Shown here in pieces: positions 54,901 to 64,000 of a stretch of 64,000 bases of DNA. The stretch's first letter is position 1. The number at the start of each line of letters is the position of its first letter. Source of the DNA: JAEXZL01 sp049943125 (GTDB lineage Bacteria > Bacillota > Clostridia > Clostridiales > Clostridiaceae); assembly GCF_049943125.1 (NCBI RefSeq), contig NZ_CP188040.1, positions 3,720,001-3,784,000 on the forward strand. The letters run 5' to 3'. The position numbers and the translations under genes were made by a program. The notes beneath the pieces were generated by a model that saw only the letters and a program-made list of their open reading frames with translations, was not told the origin of the DNA and made no database searches.

Positions 54901-57900
54901 TTGAATAAAAAATCAATATACAATTATTATATAAAGATGTACAAGGAGCTACTAAATCCTAGATTTCTAAAAAAAAATCGTTTAAATAAAAGCTTTTTAG
55001 AAATCACCTTAAAAACTAATACCTTTGTAAAAGACTTTGGTGATGTTTTTTATGATGAAGATTTCTCCATAAGAAGGGTTATTAAATTATTTATTTCTAT
55101 ATTTAAAGAAGATAGAACAGCACCCTTGCCTAAGTGGAATGTAGAACAGTGGCTGAATTATTTTTATCAGTATACCTTATCAAAATCCTTTGATACTGCA
55201 GTTACCATAGATCTATTACCAGAATTAAATAATTACTGTGAGTTTTTTCTTAAGCTACTTAGGATTTTTATAGAATTTAAGAATGAGCTAAAGCCAGATT
55301 TATTTACCTCCAAATATCCTTTAAAGTTATTAACAGATGAAGAGATAGAATCATTAGAGCATCCAGAGGAATATGAAAGATTCAAAAATGCTTTTTTAGA
55401 GGAAAACATCTATGAAATGATGCTCCTTAATGAAGCTATTACAGGTTTTACTACATTAGACCACATATGCGGTGTGCATCACCTTGCTATTAATATTGGG
55501 AGGCAGCTTAAAGCTCGTTATCTCTCAGTAGATTTAGGAAGAGTATCCGGTAGTGCTGCCGGTCACGATATTGGCAAATTCGGCTGCATTGGAGAGGAAA
55601 TGAAAAGGGTTCCTTATCTTCATTATTACTATAGTGATCAATGGTTCCTAAAGCACAATATACATTATATAAGAAATGTAGCAGTAAATCATTCTACCTG
55701 GGACTTAGAGCTTGAAAACCTATCCTTAGAAAGCCTTATACTTATTTACAGCGATTTCAGGGTTAAGATTCTTGAAGGATCTAAACCACCAGTAATGCAT
55801 ATTTATTCCTTAGAGGATTCCTTTAAGGTTATATTAAATAAGCTTGACAACGTGGATGAAAAAAAAGAAAGGCGCTACAGAAAAGTTTATGCTAAGCTTC
55901 TAGATTTTCATCAATATCTTTTAAGATTAGGAGTTAATATTGAGCCAGATTATAGCATAAATTCTACTGTGATTCGCCCCAGAGATACCATGGAATATTC
56001 CCTTCTTCAGGGGGATAGCATAACTGAGAATATAAAAGATTTAGCTATCAACCACAATATTGGTCTTATGTATATCCTTAGGGATGAATTTTCTCTAGAA
56101 GAGGTTCTGGAGATGGCCAGAAGCGAAAAAAGTTGGAAAAGACTAAGAGCCTATATTAAAATCTTTGAAGAGTATTCTACATATTTAACGCAAAATCAAA
56201 AGATTCAGACTCTAAAATTTCTTTTTGAGAATTTAACTCATTCTGAAGATGATATTAGAAAGACCTGTGCAAATATAATAGGAATTCTTATTGCTTGCTT
56301 TGACGAAGACTACAGAAAGGAAATTCCTAAGAATGTAATCATAACCACTGATTCAACCTCCTCTTATGCTCTGTGGGAAGAATATATAAATAAGCTTTTA
56401 TTTCCTTCACATAAGCTTATTCCTCTTCATAAGTACTGGCTCGGCTATAACTTGAGAACCATATGCAAATCATTATTTAGAAATATTACATCAGAAAGCA
56501 AGCCATACAGAGATATATTTATAAAATATTGTGACAGAAAAAGAATAAAAAATTCAGAGATGCATCTTTTTCTTCTTCAGAGTATTCACCATATTCCATT
56601 AGATAGCTTCGATGATAATATAGATACCTTATTAGATTTTATACTTTTTAGCAGTAAGAAAAATAATATTTCCTTAAGACTATCTTCTTATGAAGCACTA
56701 ATTTATTTTTCAGATAAAATCAGCAAAGAGAGCCACTTATACAGAAAACTGACAGATAATATTAAAGATCTTAGCCGTCTCTCTCCAGTGAAATCAGAAG
56801 AATATTTAATACAAAGCTTGAAAAATAAATTTAATAATGATGATAAAATAAGAATCAATTATAACCCCAAAGCAATTAGCTCAATTTATCTAAATAATTT
56901 AAAGACAGCTACTGATTGGATGGTAAAGAAAGTAAATATAAATCTCATCACCGATTACGTTATATCGAGCAATGGTACTAGCTCCTTACAGGCCGCAATA
57001 CATTTTTCAAATTTATTAAAGGTTAGCCAGGTTGAAGCCGTGAGAAATGCTGCTGGAAACGGTATAGTAAAGCTCATGCCTTATCTTTCTACCTTTGAAA
57101 GAAATGAAGTGGCTGTAGAGCTATTAAGAGCTTTGGAAATAGAAGGCACAAGATTTACTGAATACATCCCTTCTTATCTTGGAAAGGTTTTATTATATCT
57201 TGAGGAACAAGAGCTAGAGGAAGTTGCTGATGATCTTTTAATTAAGGTAAAATCCTCCAATAACGAGGTTAAAGCACTGATATTAAAAACTGCTTCCATA
57301 ACTCTAGAGTATTTTATAAAGAATGCTTCCACTGCAGCACTTTCTAAGAAAAATACAATTATTCTTACAAAACTCCTTGGAATAATCCTAAATGGATTGG
57401 GAGATTATGATCCTGAGATTAATTCCATTGCCTTCGCCTGTTACTCAAGAGCAATTTATAAATCCAAGCTATTATCTTTAGAGGATATGTATAGTATTTA
57501 TAGGCTCACAGCGAAAAAGGTATTATCATTAATTTCACCAGACTATACTAACGATTTATTGCTATTATCCAATTCACAGGCTTTAAATGAAATATACAAA
57601 TTTATTTCTGAATATACCTTTATCCATGGTGCGATTCCTTTAGCATCTAAGGATAAGATTGCCTTCTTTCCTGGAACCTTTGACCCCTTTTCTATAAGCC
57701 ACAAGGAAATTGCGTTAAAAATTAGAGATCTAGGTTATGAGGTTTATTTAGCCGTTGATGAATTTTCATGGTCAAAAAAGACTCTACCAAATTTAATTAG
57801 AAGAAATATCATTAAGATGACCATGGCCAGTGAATTAAATATATATTTATATCCTGACAATAAGCCAATTAATCTTTCTAACAATGAAAACTTAGAAGAG

Positions 57901-59757
57901 CTGAAGGAGTCCTTTAACAACCTTCCAGTGTTTATAGTAACAGGAAGCGATGTCATTCTAAATGCCAGTTCTTATAAGCAGCCTCCTCAAAGTAATTCAA
58001 TACACAGCTTTTCACATATAGTTATAGATAGAGGCAGGTCAAGAGAGCTTAAGACTAGCTTAGAAAATATCACTGGTGAGATAGTTTTGTTAAATCTACC
58101 TGTTAAATATAAGGATGTTAGCTCCACTCAAATAAGAAGCTATATTGATAATAATAAAGATATTTCTATGCTTATAGACCCTTTGTCACAGAAATATATT
58201 TATGAGAATGGTTTTTATCAAAGAGAGCCTCTAGATAAGGATGAATATGGTTCAATTAAGCTAGATACAGAGATAATTACTAAGGTGGATGACACCCTTA
58301 TCAAAAAGCTATCAACTACCTTTAATGTAAATAAAGATTATCTTTTAAATAAAGTTAACAAAGCAACATCTACATGCCATTGTCTCCTGCTTAAGGATTA
58401 TATTACTAAGGATATCTTAGGATTTGTTTTTTACCACTTTTTGAAAGCAGAAAAGCTATATGTAGAGCTTAAAAACATAGAGCTATCAAGAATCATTCGG
58501 GATAAAACAACTGGAAGAATAGTATCACTAGACCTATTAATGGCAAAAAGCACCGATAAAAAGGCTTACTACGAGCAGCTTATCCTCACAGAAGTATTGG
58601 CTGCTAATGTAGCAGACGATTATCAATATGCCCTATGCAATACTTCTAGCTCTGATTTTTCACAAGGTTTCAAGGATATGCTTTCATTGTTTGGCTTTGT
58701 ATCCCTAGGAGAGGAAGCAGATTCCCCCTATAAAATTGTTGATATGAGCAATCCTTGTGTAATAAATTATGATTTAGATAACTTTATAAAGGAGCCCTTT
58801 AGAGAAAATAGTAAGCTTAAAGCTACTATAGTACAAACCAGGAGGAAACTACAGTCTTCCATATGTAGCCTATATCCTGGAGAGCTAGTACTCCCTATTG
58901 ATAGTTCTATGCTCCATTATGGTCTTATAAAGAAGATATCAAAGCTTAATCAAGAGAAAACTGATAATACAGTACTAACAAGCAATCGCAATCTAGGCAG
59001 ATATATGTGTGTTCCTTATGGTGACATTTTTGATAGGTATATTATTCCCAATACTGTGACAAAGGCTCTTCACACAGAAAAATACTTTTACCCTGATATG
59101 AAGAGCTTTAAAATCGATAGCTTTCCTCACTTTTTATCTTTAGAAAATCAAGTTAAGATAATAAAAGCCTTTAATAGACCCTTGATTCTAGTAGATACAA
59201 TACTTCATAAGGGCTATAGAATGAAGGCATTGGACCCTTTGCTTATTAAGGAAAATGTAGAGGTAGAAAAGCTTATTGTTGGTATCTTATCTTCTAGAGG
59301 AAAGGATTTAATGGAGTATCAAAATAGAGAAGTTGATACCGTATATTTTATCCCAAGACTTAGACTTTGGTTTAACGAAAGCTCTATGTATCCCTTTATG
59401 GGTGGGGATGCTCTTTGGAGAGGTGACTTCCCTAAGAGAAATATAATCCCCTCAATCAACTTAATACTCCCTTATACCTCCCCTGCCTTTTTGAGAGGAA
59501 CGGAGAAGAAGGTAGTATACGAGCTCTCAAAAAGCTGCTTGGAAAATTCAAAGGCAATATTAAATACTTTAGAAAAAATATATCATAAACTTAATGAGAG
59601 AACATTATCACTTCTGGCTCTAGGCCAGGTATTTACTATTCCAAGAATTCCTGACCAGGGTAAAGATATATATTATGATTTAAATTTACCAGCAAGCCAT
59701 TATATAGAAAATGACCTTGAGCTTCTGGAAAAATTAAAAACTTTAATAAGGAGCTAA
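54901..59757 (+). CDS. Giant HD-domain / NadD-like nucleotidyltransferase fusion protein
   Basis: 1618 residues, TTG start behind GGGGTGG. By eye the order is: a YqeK-like HD domain (about 165-300: LDHICGVHHLA, AGHDIGKFG, VNHSTWD, YSDFR); a helical, HEAT-like middle (about 400-900: LRAYIKIFEEY, AVRNAAGNGIVKLMPYL); a NadD/cytidylyltransferase-like domain (918-1100: FFPGTFDPFSISH, TGSDVILN, VSSTQIRSYI); a GNAT-like segment (about 1130-1275); and a phosphoribosyltransferase-like region (about 1310-1500: PLILVDTILHKGYRM). NadD and YqeK are separate neighbouring genes in many Firmicutes. No membrane helix or signal peptide. A role in NAD or dinucleotide metabolism is an inference. The next gene begins two bases after the stop. 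Confidence 0.75.
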   Translation: MNKKSIYNYYIKMYKELLNPRFLKKNRLNKSFLEITLKTNTFVKDFGDVFYDEDFSIRRVIKLFISIFKEDRTAPLPKWNVEQWLNYFYQYTLSKSFDTAVTIDLLPELNNYCEFFLKLLRIFIEFKNELKPDLFTSKYPLKLLTDEEIESLEHPEEYERFKNAFLEENIYEMMLLNEAITGFTTLDHICGVHHLAINIGRQLKARYLSVDLGRVSGSAAGHDIGKFGCIGEEMKRVPYLHYYYSDQWFLKHNIHYIRNVAVNHSTWDLELENLSLESLILIYSDFRVKILEGSKPPVMHIYSLEDSFKVILNKLDNVDEKKERRYRKVYAKLLDFHQYLLRLGVNIEPDYSINSTVIRPRDTMEYSLLQGDSITENIKDLAINHNIGLMYILRDEFSLEEVLEMARSEKSWKRLRAYIKIFEEYSTYLTQNQKIQTLKFLFENLTHSEDDIRKTCANIIGILIACFDEDYRKEIPKNVIITTDSTSSYALWEEYINKLLFPSHKLIPLHKYWLGYNLRTICKSLFRNITSESKPYRDIFIKYCDRKRIKNSEMHLFLLQSIHHIPLDSFDDNIDTLLDFILFSSKKNNISLRLSSYEALIYFSDKISKESHLYRKLTDNIKDLSRLSPVKSEEYLIQSLKNKFNNDDKIRINYNPKAISSIYLNNLKTATDWMVKKVNINLITDYVISSNGTSSLQAAIHFSNLLKVSQVEAVRNAAGNGIVKLMPYLSTFERNEVAVELLRALEIEGTRFTEYIPSYLGKVLLYLEEQELEEVADDLLIKVKSSNNEVKALILKTASITLEYFIKNASTAALSKKNTIILTKLLGIILNGLGDYDPEINSIAFACYSRAIYKSKLLSLEDMYSIYRLTAKKVLSLISPDYTNDLLLLSNSQALNEIYKFISEYTFIHGAIPLASKDKIAFFPGTFDPFSISHKEIALKIRDLGYEVYLAVDEFSWSKKTLPNLIRRNIIKMTMASELNIYLYPDNKPINLSNNENLEELKESFNNLPVFIVTGSDVILNASSYKQPPQSNSIHSFSHIVIDRGRSRELKTSLENITGEIVLLNLPVKYKDVSSTQIRSYIDNNKDISMLIDPLSQKYIYENGFYQREPLDKDEYGSIKLDTEIITKVDDTLIKKLSTTFNVNKDYLLNKVNKATSTCHCLLLKDYITKDILGFVFYHFLKAEKLYVELKNIELSRIIRDKTTGRIVSLDLLMAKSTDKKAYYEQLILTEVLAANVADDYQYALCNTSSSDFSQGFKDMLSLFGFVSLGEEADSPYKIVDMSNPCVINYDLDNFIKEPFRENSKLKATIVQTRRKLQSSICSLYPGELVLPIDSSMLHYGLIKKISKLNQEKTDNTVLTSNRNLGRYMCVPYGDIFDRYIIPNTVTKALHTEKYFYPDMKSFKIDSFPHFLSLENQVKIIKAFNRPLILVDTILHKGYRMKALDPLLIKENVEVEKLIVGILSSRGKDLMEYQNREVDTVYFIPRLRLWFNESSMYPFMGGDALWRGDFPKRNIIPSINLILPYTSPAFLRGTEKKVVYELSKSCLENSKAILNTLEKIYHKLNERTLSLLALGQVFTIPRIPDQGKDIYYDLNLPASHYIENDLELLEKLKTLIRS

Positions 59758-59759
59758 AT

Positions 59760-61022
59760 ATGAATAACAATAAGGAAACATATAAGATTTTATACAAGGT
59801 AAATGATCATCTGCTTCTAACAGATAAGTTCTACAAAAATTTAGAAACTGAGAGTATCCATAAGCTTAAGGATTATAAAGGTATATTGCTTCTTGACATA
59901 GATGCCTCGCCAGAGAAAACCAGAAGTTATTTTAAAATAGACACAGAAGATGTTTTGCAGGGATATAAAGAAGATGTAAGCCTATTATGGGATACCTCTC
60001 TTCCTTCCTACCCTACAATCCTGAAGGATGCTTTACAAGAAGGAAGGCTTTACGGCATAAATAGCAGCTATCCAGATTTCAAAAATTTCCCCCAGGAAAT
60101 AATAAAAACAAAAAATTTAAAGGTTAATATAGTAGGCCTAGGAGATGTAGGGGGAATACTAGCAACTGGATTAAAGCTATTATCTAATGAAACTATATCC
60201 TCTATAGGCTTATACGACACATCCCCAGACAAGGTATCCCGCTGGGAACAGGAGCTTTCTTCAATATTTGATATGAGCTCACCTATCAGTCCTAAAGTAT
60301 ATTCCTTAAAGGAAGAGGAGCTTTTTGACTGTGATGCCTTTATTTTCTGTGTCTCTGTAGGTGTTCCTACCCTAGGTTCCGAGGTAAATGATGTTAGAAT
60401 GGCACAATTTCAAGGGAATAAGAAGGTTATTTCACTTTATGGAAAAAAGGCTAGAGAAGCTGCTTTTAAGGGTATGTTTTTTGTTGTATCTGACCCTGTA
60501 GACCTATTATGTAAGGCAGTATTTATTGAAAGTAATAAAAATGAAGAGGGTGAATTGGATTTTAGAGGAATACCTTCTCATAGAATAAAAGGCTTTGGTC
60601 TAGGAGTTATGAATGCCAGAGCAGCCTATATAGCCTCAAAGGAATATCCTGAACTGGATTATATTAATGAAGGGAGGGTTTATGGTCCTCATGGTGAAGG
60701 CCTTATAGTAGCAAATAGTCTTAAAAGCTACAATAATGAGGCTTCCCTCTTTCTTACAGATATGACGAAGAACGCTAACTTAAAAGTCAGGGAAACGGGA
60801 TTTAAACCTTATATAGCTCCAGCCTTATCCTCCGGCGCTCTATCTATATTATCCGCCTTAAGAGGTGAACCCCATTATTCCTCCTCCTTCCTAGGAGGAA
60901 TCTATATGGGCGCTCGCAATAGCATCATAGCTGGAGCCACCATTTTTGAAAAAGACTCTATGCCTCATATGCTCAAGGAAAGATTAAAGGATACAGAAGA
61001 ATATTTACAGGCCCTTTATTAA
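59760..61022 (+). CDS. Lactate/malate dehydrogenase-like protein paired with the giant HD/NadD protein
   Basis: 420 residues. A 115-residue N-terminal extension of unknown fold precedes a Rossmann dinucleotide-binding domain, GLGDVGG (126-132). Landmarks align with the true L-LDH in this window: SDPVDLL (244-250) against SNPVDVL, and GPHGEG (309-314) against GEHGDS, so the histidine is kept. The substrate-loop Gln/Arg signature of LDH is not recognisable. A reductase with unknown substrate, or an NAD(H) sensor, fits. AAGGAG lies inside the preceding gene and the spacing is two bases, so the two are one operon. Confidence 0.7.
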   Translation: MNNNKETYKILYKVNDHLLLTDKFYKNLETESIHKLKDYKGILLLDIDASPEKTRSYFKIDTEDVLQGYKEDVSLLWDTSLPSYPTILKDALQEGRLYGINSSYPDFKNFPQEIIKTKNLKVNIVGLGDVGGILATGLKLLSNETISSIGLYDTSPDKVSRWEQELSSIFDMSSPISPKVYSLKEEELFDCDAFIFCVSVGVPTLGSEVNDVRMAQFQGNKKVISLYGKKAREAAFKGMFFVVSDPVDLLCKAVFIESNKNEEGELDFRGIPSHRIKGFGLGVMNARAAYIASKEYPELDYINEGRVYGPHGEGLIVANSLKSYNNEASLFLTDMTKNANLKVRETGFKPYIAPALSSGALSILSALRGEPHYSSSFLGGIYMGARNSIIAGATIFEKDSMPHMLKERLKDTEEYLQALY

Positions 61023-61088
61023 TCATTGCAGCTCAGCTCATAAATTTTTGCTATAATATATATACTACAGATGAAAGGGGATGAAGAA

Positions 61089-61910
61089 GTGAAAATTGAG
61101 CTTCATTGTCACTCAACTGCCTCTGATGGAAGCTTATCTCCTTTAGAATTGATAGAGGAATCAAAACTAAAAGGCATAGATATTTTAGCTCTCACAGACC
61201 ATGATACAACAGGAGGTTTACCTCTAGCAAAAAAGCGTGGAAGAGAATTAGGCATTCAAGTTATTCCTGGTATAGAACTTTCTACTAGATTTAATAATGA
61301 AAACATTCATATACTGGGATACTTTAAAGATGATAGCTATCTTTCCCTTGAATTTCAAGCCTTTCTTAAGGAGCTTCAGGAATATAGAATCTATAGAGGA
61401 AGAAAAATTATCGAAAAGCTAAAAACTCATTTTAATATAGACTTAGATTATGACCAAATAAGACTTAAAGTTTCTGGTGTATTAGGAAGACCTCATATTG
61501 CAAAAGCTTTAATTGAAAATAACTATTCAGTTTCCTTTGATGAGGTTTTCTCTAAATTTATAGGAAAGGATTCACCTGCATATGTACCAAATAAATATGT
61601 TTCTATAGAGGATGGAATCGCTATACTTAAAAAGTTTAATGCCCTAGTAGTATTAGCTCATCCTATCCTTATTAAGAAAAATTCCTATAAAGATATAGCT
61701 CTAAAAGGCTTTGATGGTATAGAAGCATATTACAGTTCTCATTCGTTAAAAGCTACAGAGGAATATACTCTCTTTGCAGAAGAGCACAAGCTTCTTGTCT
61801 GTGGTGGTTCCGATTTCCATGGATTAAAGGATAGTAATCATGGATACTTAGGAGAAATTTCCCCTCCTGAGCCTTATGTCCAGAACTTTATTAAAGCCTT
61901 GCAAAAATAA
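61089..61910 (+). CDS. PHP-domain phosphoesterase (TrpH/RNase AM type)
   Basis: 273 residues. Metal-binding motifs in order: ELHCHSTASDGSLSP (HxH near residue 6), LTDHDTTGG (about 37), GIELST (about 66), LAHPILI (about 193) and GGSDFHG (about 243). This is the YciV/TrpH family, in which studied members act on 3',5'-nucleoside bisphosphates and short RNA ends. GTG is the start behind GGGG; an ATG 18 bases before has no site. It follows the giant-protein pair after 66 bases and could share their transcript. Confidence 0.88.
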   Translation: MKIELHCHSTASDGSLSPLELIEESKLKGIDILALTDHDTTGGLPLAKKRGRELGIQVIPGIELSTRFNNENIHILGYFKDDSYLSLEFQAFLKELQEYRIYRGRKIIEKLKTHFNIDLDYDQIRLKVSGVLGRPHIAKALIENNYSVSFDEVFSKFIGKDSPAYVPNKYVSIEDGIAILKKFNALVVLAHPILIKKNSYKDIALKGFDGIEAYYSSHSLKATEEYTLFAEEHKLLVCGGSDFHGLKDSNHGYLGEISPPEPYVQNFIKALQK

Positions 61911-61912
61911 GA

Positions 61913-61956
61913 AAGCCAATAGAGAGCTATTAACTAAGCTCTCTATTGGTTTTTTA
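61913..61956. terminator. Bidirectional terminator, PHP gene / M18 peptidase
   Basis: A perfect 13-bp stem (61916-61928 with 61937-61949), 8-nt loop, T run after it and an A run before it. Confidence 0.85.
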
Positions 61957-61968
61957 ACTTTTATACTA

Positions 61969-63363
61969 TCAATCCTGCAAAAATGCCTTATAGCCTTTAG
62001 TAGTTTCATAAATATCAGCCTTACTAGCTACCTCCCAAGGAGCATGCATATTTTGAAGGGCAACACCGCAGTCGATTACTTCCATACCGTATTGAGCAAG
62101 AATATATGCAATGGTTCCACCACCACCTTGATCAACCTTTCCCAGCTCCGATGTCTGCCATATAACTCCATTTCTGTCCATAATTTCTCGAATCTCCGCC
62201 ATAAACTCCGCATTAGCATCATTACAGCCACTCTTTCCTCTAGCTCCCGTGTATTTATTAAAGACTAAGCCTCTTCCGAAGAATGCTGCATTCTTTTTTT
62301 CCATTACAGAAGGATAGTTAGGGTCATAGGCCGCACTTACATCGGAGGAGAGCATCTTGGAGTTAGCTAGAGCTCTTCTCAATTTAAGTTCGCTATAATA
62401 TCCCGCAAGCTCCATAACCTCAGCAACAGTATTTTCAAAGAATCTTGATTCCATACCAGTAGCCCCTATGCTACCTACCTCTTCCTTATCAACAAACAGT
62501 GCAACCTGTGTAAGCCTGCCAGGGGTACTATTAATAATTGCTTCAAAGGAGGTATAGGCACAAATTCTATCATCTTGACCATAAGCCATAACCATACTTC
62601 TATCTAGACCATAATCCCTTGCCTTTCCCGCAGGTACCACCTCAAGCTCTGCAGATATAAAATCTTCCTCTACAAAGTCATACTTATCCCTTAAAGAGGT
62701 TAAAATAGCATATTTAACCCTATCCTTTATTTCTTTGTCCTTTATTGGTATACTTCCTACTAATATGTTTAAATCTTCACCTTCTACAACCTTATTCCCC
62801 TTCTTCTCAAGCTGGTCCTGGGACAAGTGTATCAATAAATCTGAAACTCCTATTACAGGATCATCTTCATCCTCCCCTATAACTATGTTTATAATTGTAC
62901 CATCCTTCTTAACTACAACACCATGGATAGCTAATGGTATTGCCACCCACTGATACTTTTTAATTCCACCATAGTAATGAGTTTCCATTAACGCCAGCTC
63001 TTCCTCTTCATACAGGGGATTTTGCTTCAAGTCAAGCCTTGGAGAATCAATGTGTGAGCCCAATATTTTCATGCCCTTTTCCAAGGGTTCGGAGCCAAGA
63101 ACAAACATAACTAGTCCCTTATCCTTATTAATAGCATAAACCTTATTCCCAGCCTTAAGCTTTTCTCCCTTTTTCATTACATCTGAAATATTTACAAAAC
63201 CATGATTTTCTGCAATAGAAGCTAGCTCTAAAGCACATTCCCTTTCTGTTTTGCATTTTGAAATAAATTCCTTATACCTATGAGAAAGGTTAAAAACCTC
63301 TTTTATAGTGCTCTCATCATAGGTATCCCAAGCATTTTTCTTTATTTTTGTAATTTGATTCAT
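61969..63363 (-). CDS. M18 family aminopeptidase
   Basis: 464 residues, tetrahedral zinc aminopeptidase of the ApeA type. Metal-site motifs: LGSHIDSPRLDLK (about residue 94), ALFVDKEEVGSIGATG (Glu pair, about 294), SSDVSAAYDP (about 337) and a C-terminal HAPWEVASKADI with the last His ligand. It removes N-terminal residues from peptides in the cytoplasm. The ATG used is eight bases after GGAGGG; a longer form has no site. A terminator separates it from hprK. Confidence 0.93.
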   Translation of the reverse strand: MNQITKIKKNAWDTYDESTIKEVFNLSHRYKEFISKCKTERECALELASIAENHGFVNISDVMKKGEKLKAGNKVYAINKDKGLVMFVLGSEPLEKGMKILGSHIDSPRLDLKQNPLYEEEELALMETHYYGGIKKYQWVAIPLAIHGVVVKKDGTIINIVIGEDEDDPVIGVSDLLIHLSQDQLEKKGNKVVEGEDLNILVGSIPIKDKEIKDRVKYAILTSLRDKYDFVEEDFISAELEVVPAGKARDYGLDRSMVMAYGQDDRICAYTSFEAIINSTPGRLTQVALFVDKEEVGSIGATGMESRFFENTVAEVMELAGYYSELKLRRALANSKMLSSDVSAAYDPNYPSVMEKKNAAFFGRGLVFNKYTGARGKSGCNDANAEFMAEIREIMDRNGVIWQTSELGKVDQGGGGTIAYILAQYGMEVIDCGVALQNMHAPWEVASKADIYETTKGYKAFLQD

Positions 63364-63417
63364 GTATAATCCCTCCTTTACTATATAATTGTATAACAAC
63401 CAGGAAATGTATACAAA

Positions 63418-63457
63418 TAAAAAAAGACAAAAGCCAGTGAACTTCTAGCTTCTGTCT
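63418..63457 (-). terminator. Terminator after hprK
   Basis: On the minus strand a 13-bp stem (63445-63457 with 63425-63437, two G-U pairs) and 7-nt loop is followed by seven T residues. It overlaps the hprK stop codon. Confidence 0.8.
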
Positions 63458-64000
63458 TCAAGTAATTTTTCCATTCTTTGATCAATAATATCTACCGGTG
63501 ACACCTCAGACATTAAACTATATCTATAATTAGCTGCAGCAGCTTCAATTATCACGGCAATATTTCTTCCAGGCCTTATAGGAATTGTTATTTTTTTAAG
63601 CTTAACCCCAAGGACATCAATGAAGTCATCGCTTAATCCCAGTCTGTCGTAGTTCCCATCATCCTTCCAATGTTCAAGGCTTACAGTTATTGAAATAGTT
63701 TTCTTTGGAATTATTGAGCTTAATCCATAAAGTGCTGAAACATCAATAATTCCCATCCCCCTCACCTCCAGCATTCCAAAAGTTATTTCAGGAGATATGC
63801 CTATTAGCTCCCCATCAATCTCTTTTATATCTACTGCGTCATCAGCTACTAGCCTGTGACCTCTTTTAATGAGCTCTAAGGCTGACTCACTTTTTCCTAT
63901 ACCGCTTTCTCCAGTAATAAGCATTCCTATTCCATAAACATCTACCAAAACTCCATGAAGTCTTGTCTCCGGAGCCATCTTATCTGCTAAATACATGGTT
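63445..64000 (-). CDS. hprK: HPr kinase/phosphorylase, C-terminal domain (partial)
   Basis: About 185 residues, cut by the right edge; the frame is open to base 64000, so the N-terminal regulatory domain lies outside. The catalytic domain phosphorylates Ser46 of HPr in carbon catabolite control. Visible are HGVLVDVYGIG, the P-loop GESGIGKSE, LVADDAVDI, and the signature MLEVRGMGIID. The ATG near the edge is internal. Its P-loop is the closest relative in this window to that of the PEPCK-like protein at 5.7-7.5 kb. Confidence 0.95.
   Translation of the reverse strand, partial: TMYLADKMAPETRLHGVLVDVYGIGMLITGESGIGKSESALELIKRGHRLVADDAVDIKEIDGELIGISPEITFGMLEVRGMGIIDVSALYGLSSIIPKKTISITVSLEHWKDDGNYDRLGLSDDFIDVLGVKLKKITIPIRPGRNIAVIIEAAAANYRYSLMSEVSPVDIIDQRMEKLLEDRS

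Overview
The window looks like chromosomal DNA of a low-GC, anaerobic, spore-forming Firmicute, most likely Clostridium or a close clostridial relative. The evidence is strong AT bias, near-universal GGAGG-type ribosome binding sites with frequent TTG/GTG starts, a B12-dependent ribonucleotide reductase, pyruvate formate-lyase with its activase, rubredoxin, L-lactate dehydrogenase, an isolated SpoVD-type transpeptidase, MurT/GatD, and a T-box in front of argS. No phage, IS element or CRISPR array was seen. About 90% is housekeeping and metabolic genes on both strands, many ending in shared bidirectional hairpin terminators.

Layout. 1-8.4 kb: 3' end of nrdJ, a PHP-domain protein, a small membrane protein, a SpoVD-like PBP with two PASTA domains, an Lrp/AsnC regulator, a DUF378 protein, a 581-residue PEPCK/HprK-like P-loop protein and plsC. 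8.4-15.2 kb: a ComEC-like secreted metallo-beta-lactamase lipoprotein, gltX, a YprB-like nuclease, T-box-argS, then an M50 protease and trmB. 15.3-26.4 kb: ldh, arginase, a DnaQ-like exonuclease, rubredoxin, pflA/pflB, a class A beta-lactamase-like protein without the nucleophilic serine, a mixed-substrate-type phosphofructokinase, a UppP-like membrane protein without the catalytic residues, and pckA. 26.6-43.4 kb: murT-gatD, MscS, a Nudix hydrolase, a DacF-like carboxypeptidase, a divergent polysaccharide deacetylase, an SsuABC/ThiXYZ-type ABC importer, a TPR protein, lrgAB, topB, tspO, DUF47-pit and manA.

43.6-49.3 kb: an array of small hairpins separated by TGATAT/ATATCA junctions lies downstream of a tRNA-Leu with anticodon AAG. 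It is followed by the polA-coaE-lytic transglycosylase operon, glsA and a second tRNA-Leu (CAA). 49.3-54.8 kb: a DUF3626 gene broken by one frameshift, two tandem BMP-family lipoproteins, a coiled-coil/3D-domain cell-wall protein and a small lipoprotein. 54.9-61.0 kb: a two-gene unit encoding a 1618-residue protein (YqeK-like HD domain, HEAT-like helical region, NadD-like nucleotidyltransferase, GNAT-like and phosphoribosyltransferase-like regions) and a lactate/malate dehydrogenase-like partner. 61.1-64 kb: a TrpH-type PHP phosphoesterase, an M18 aminopeptidase and the 3' part of hprK.

The best candidates for something undescribed are the giant HD/NadD-like protein with its dehydrogenase-like partner, which suggests NAD or dinucleotide metabolism, and the hairpin array beside tRNA-Leu. 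Two apparent pseudoenzymes (UppP-like and beta-lactamase-like) and the PEPCK-like/HprK-like protein are secondary candidates. All functional statements rest on motif recognition by eye; no database search was run.
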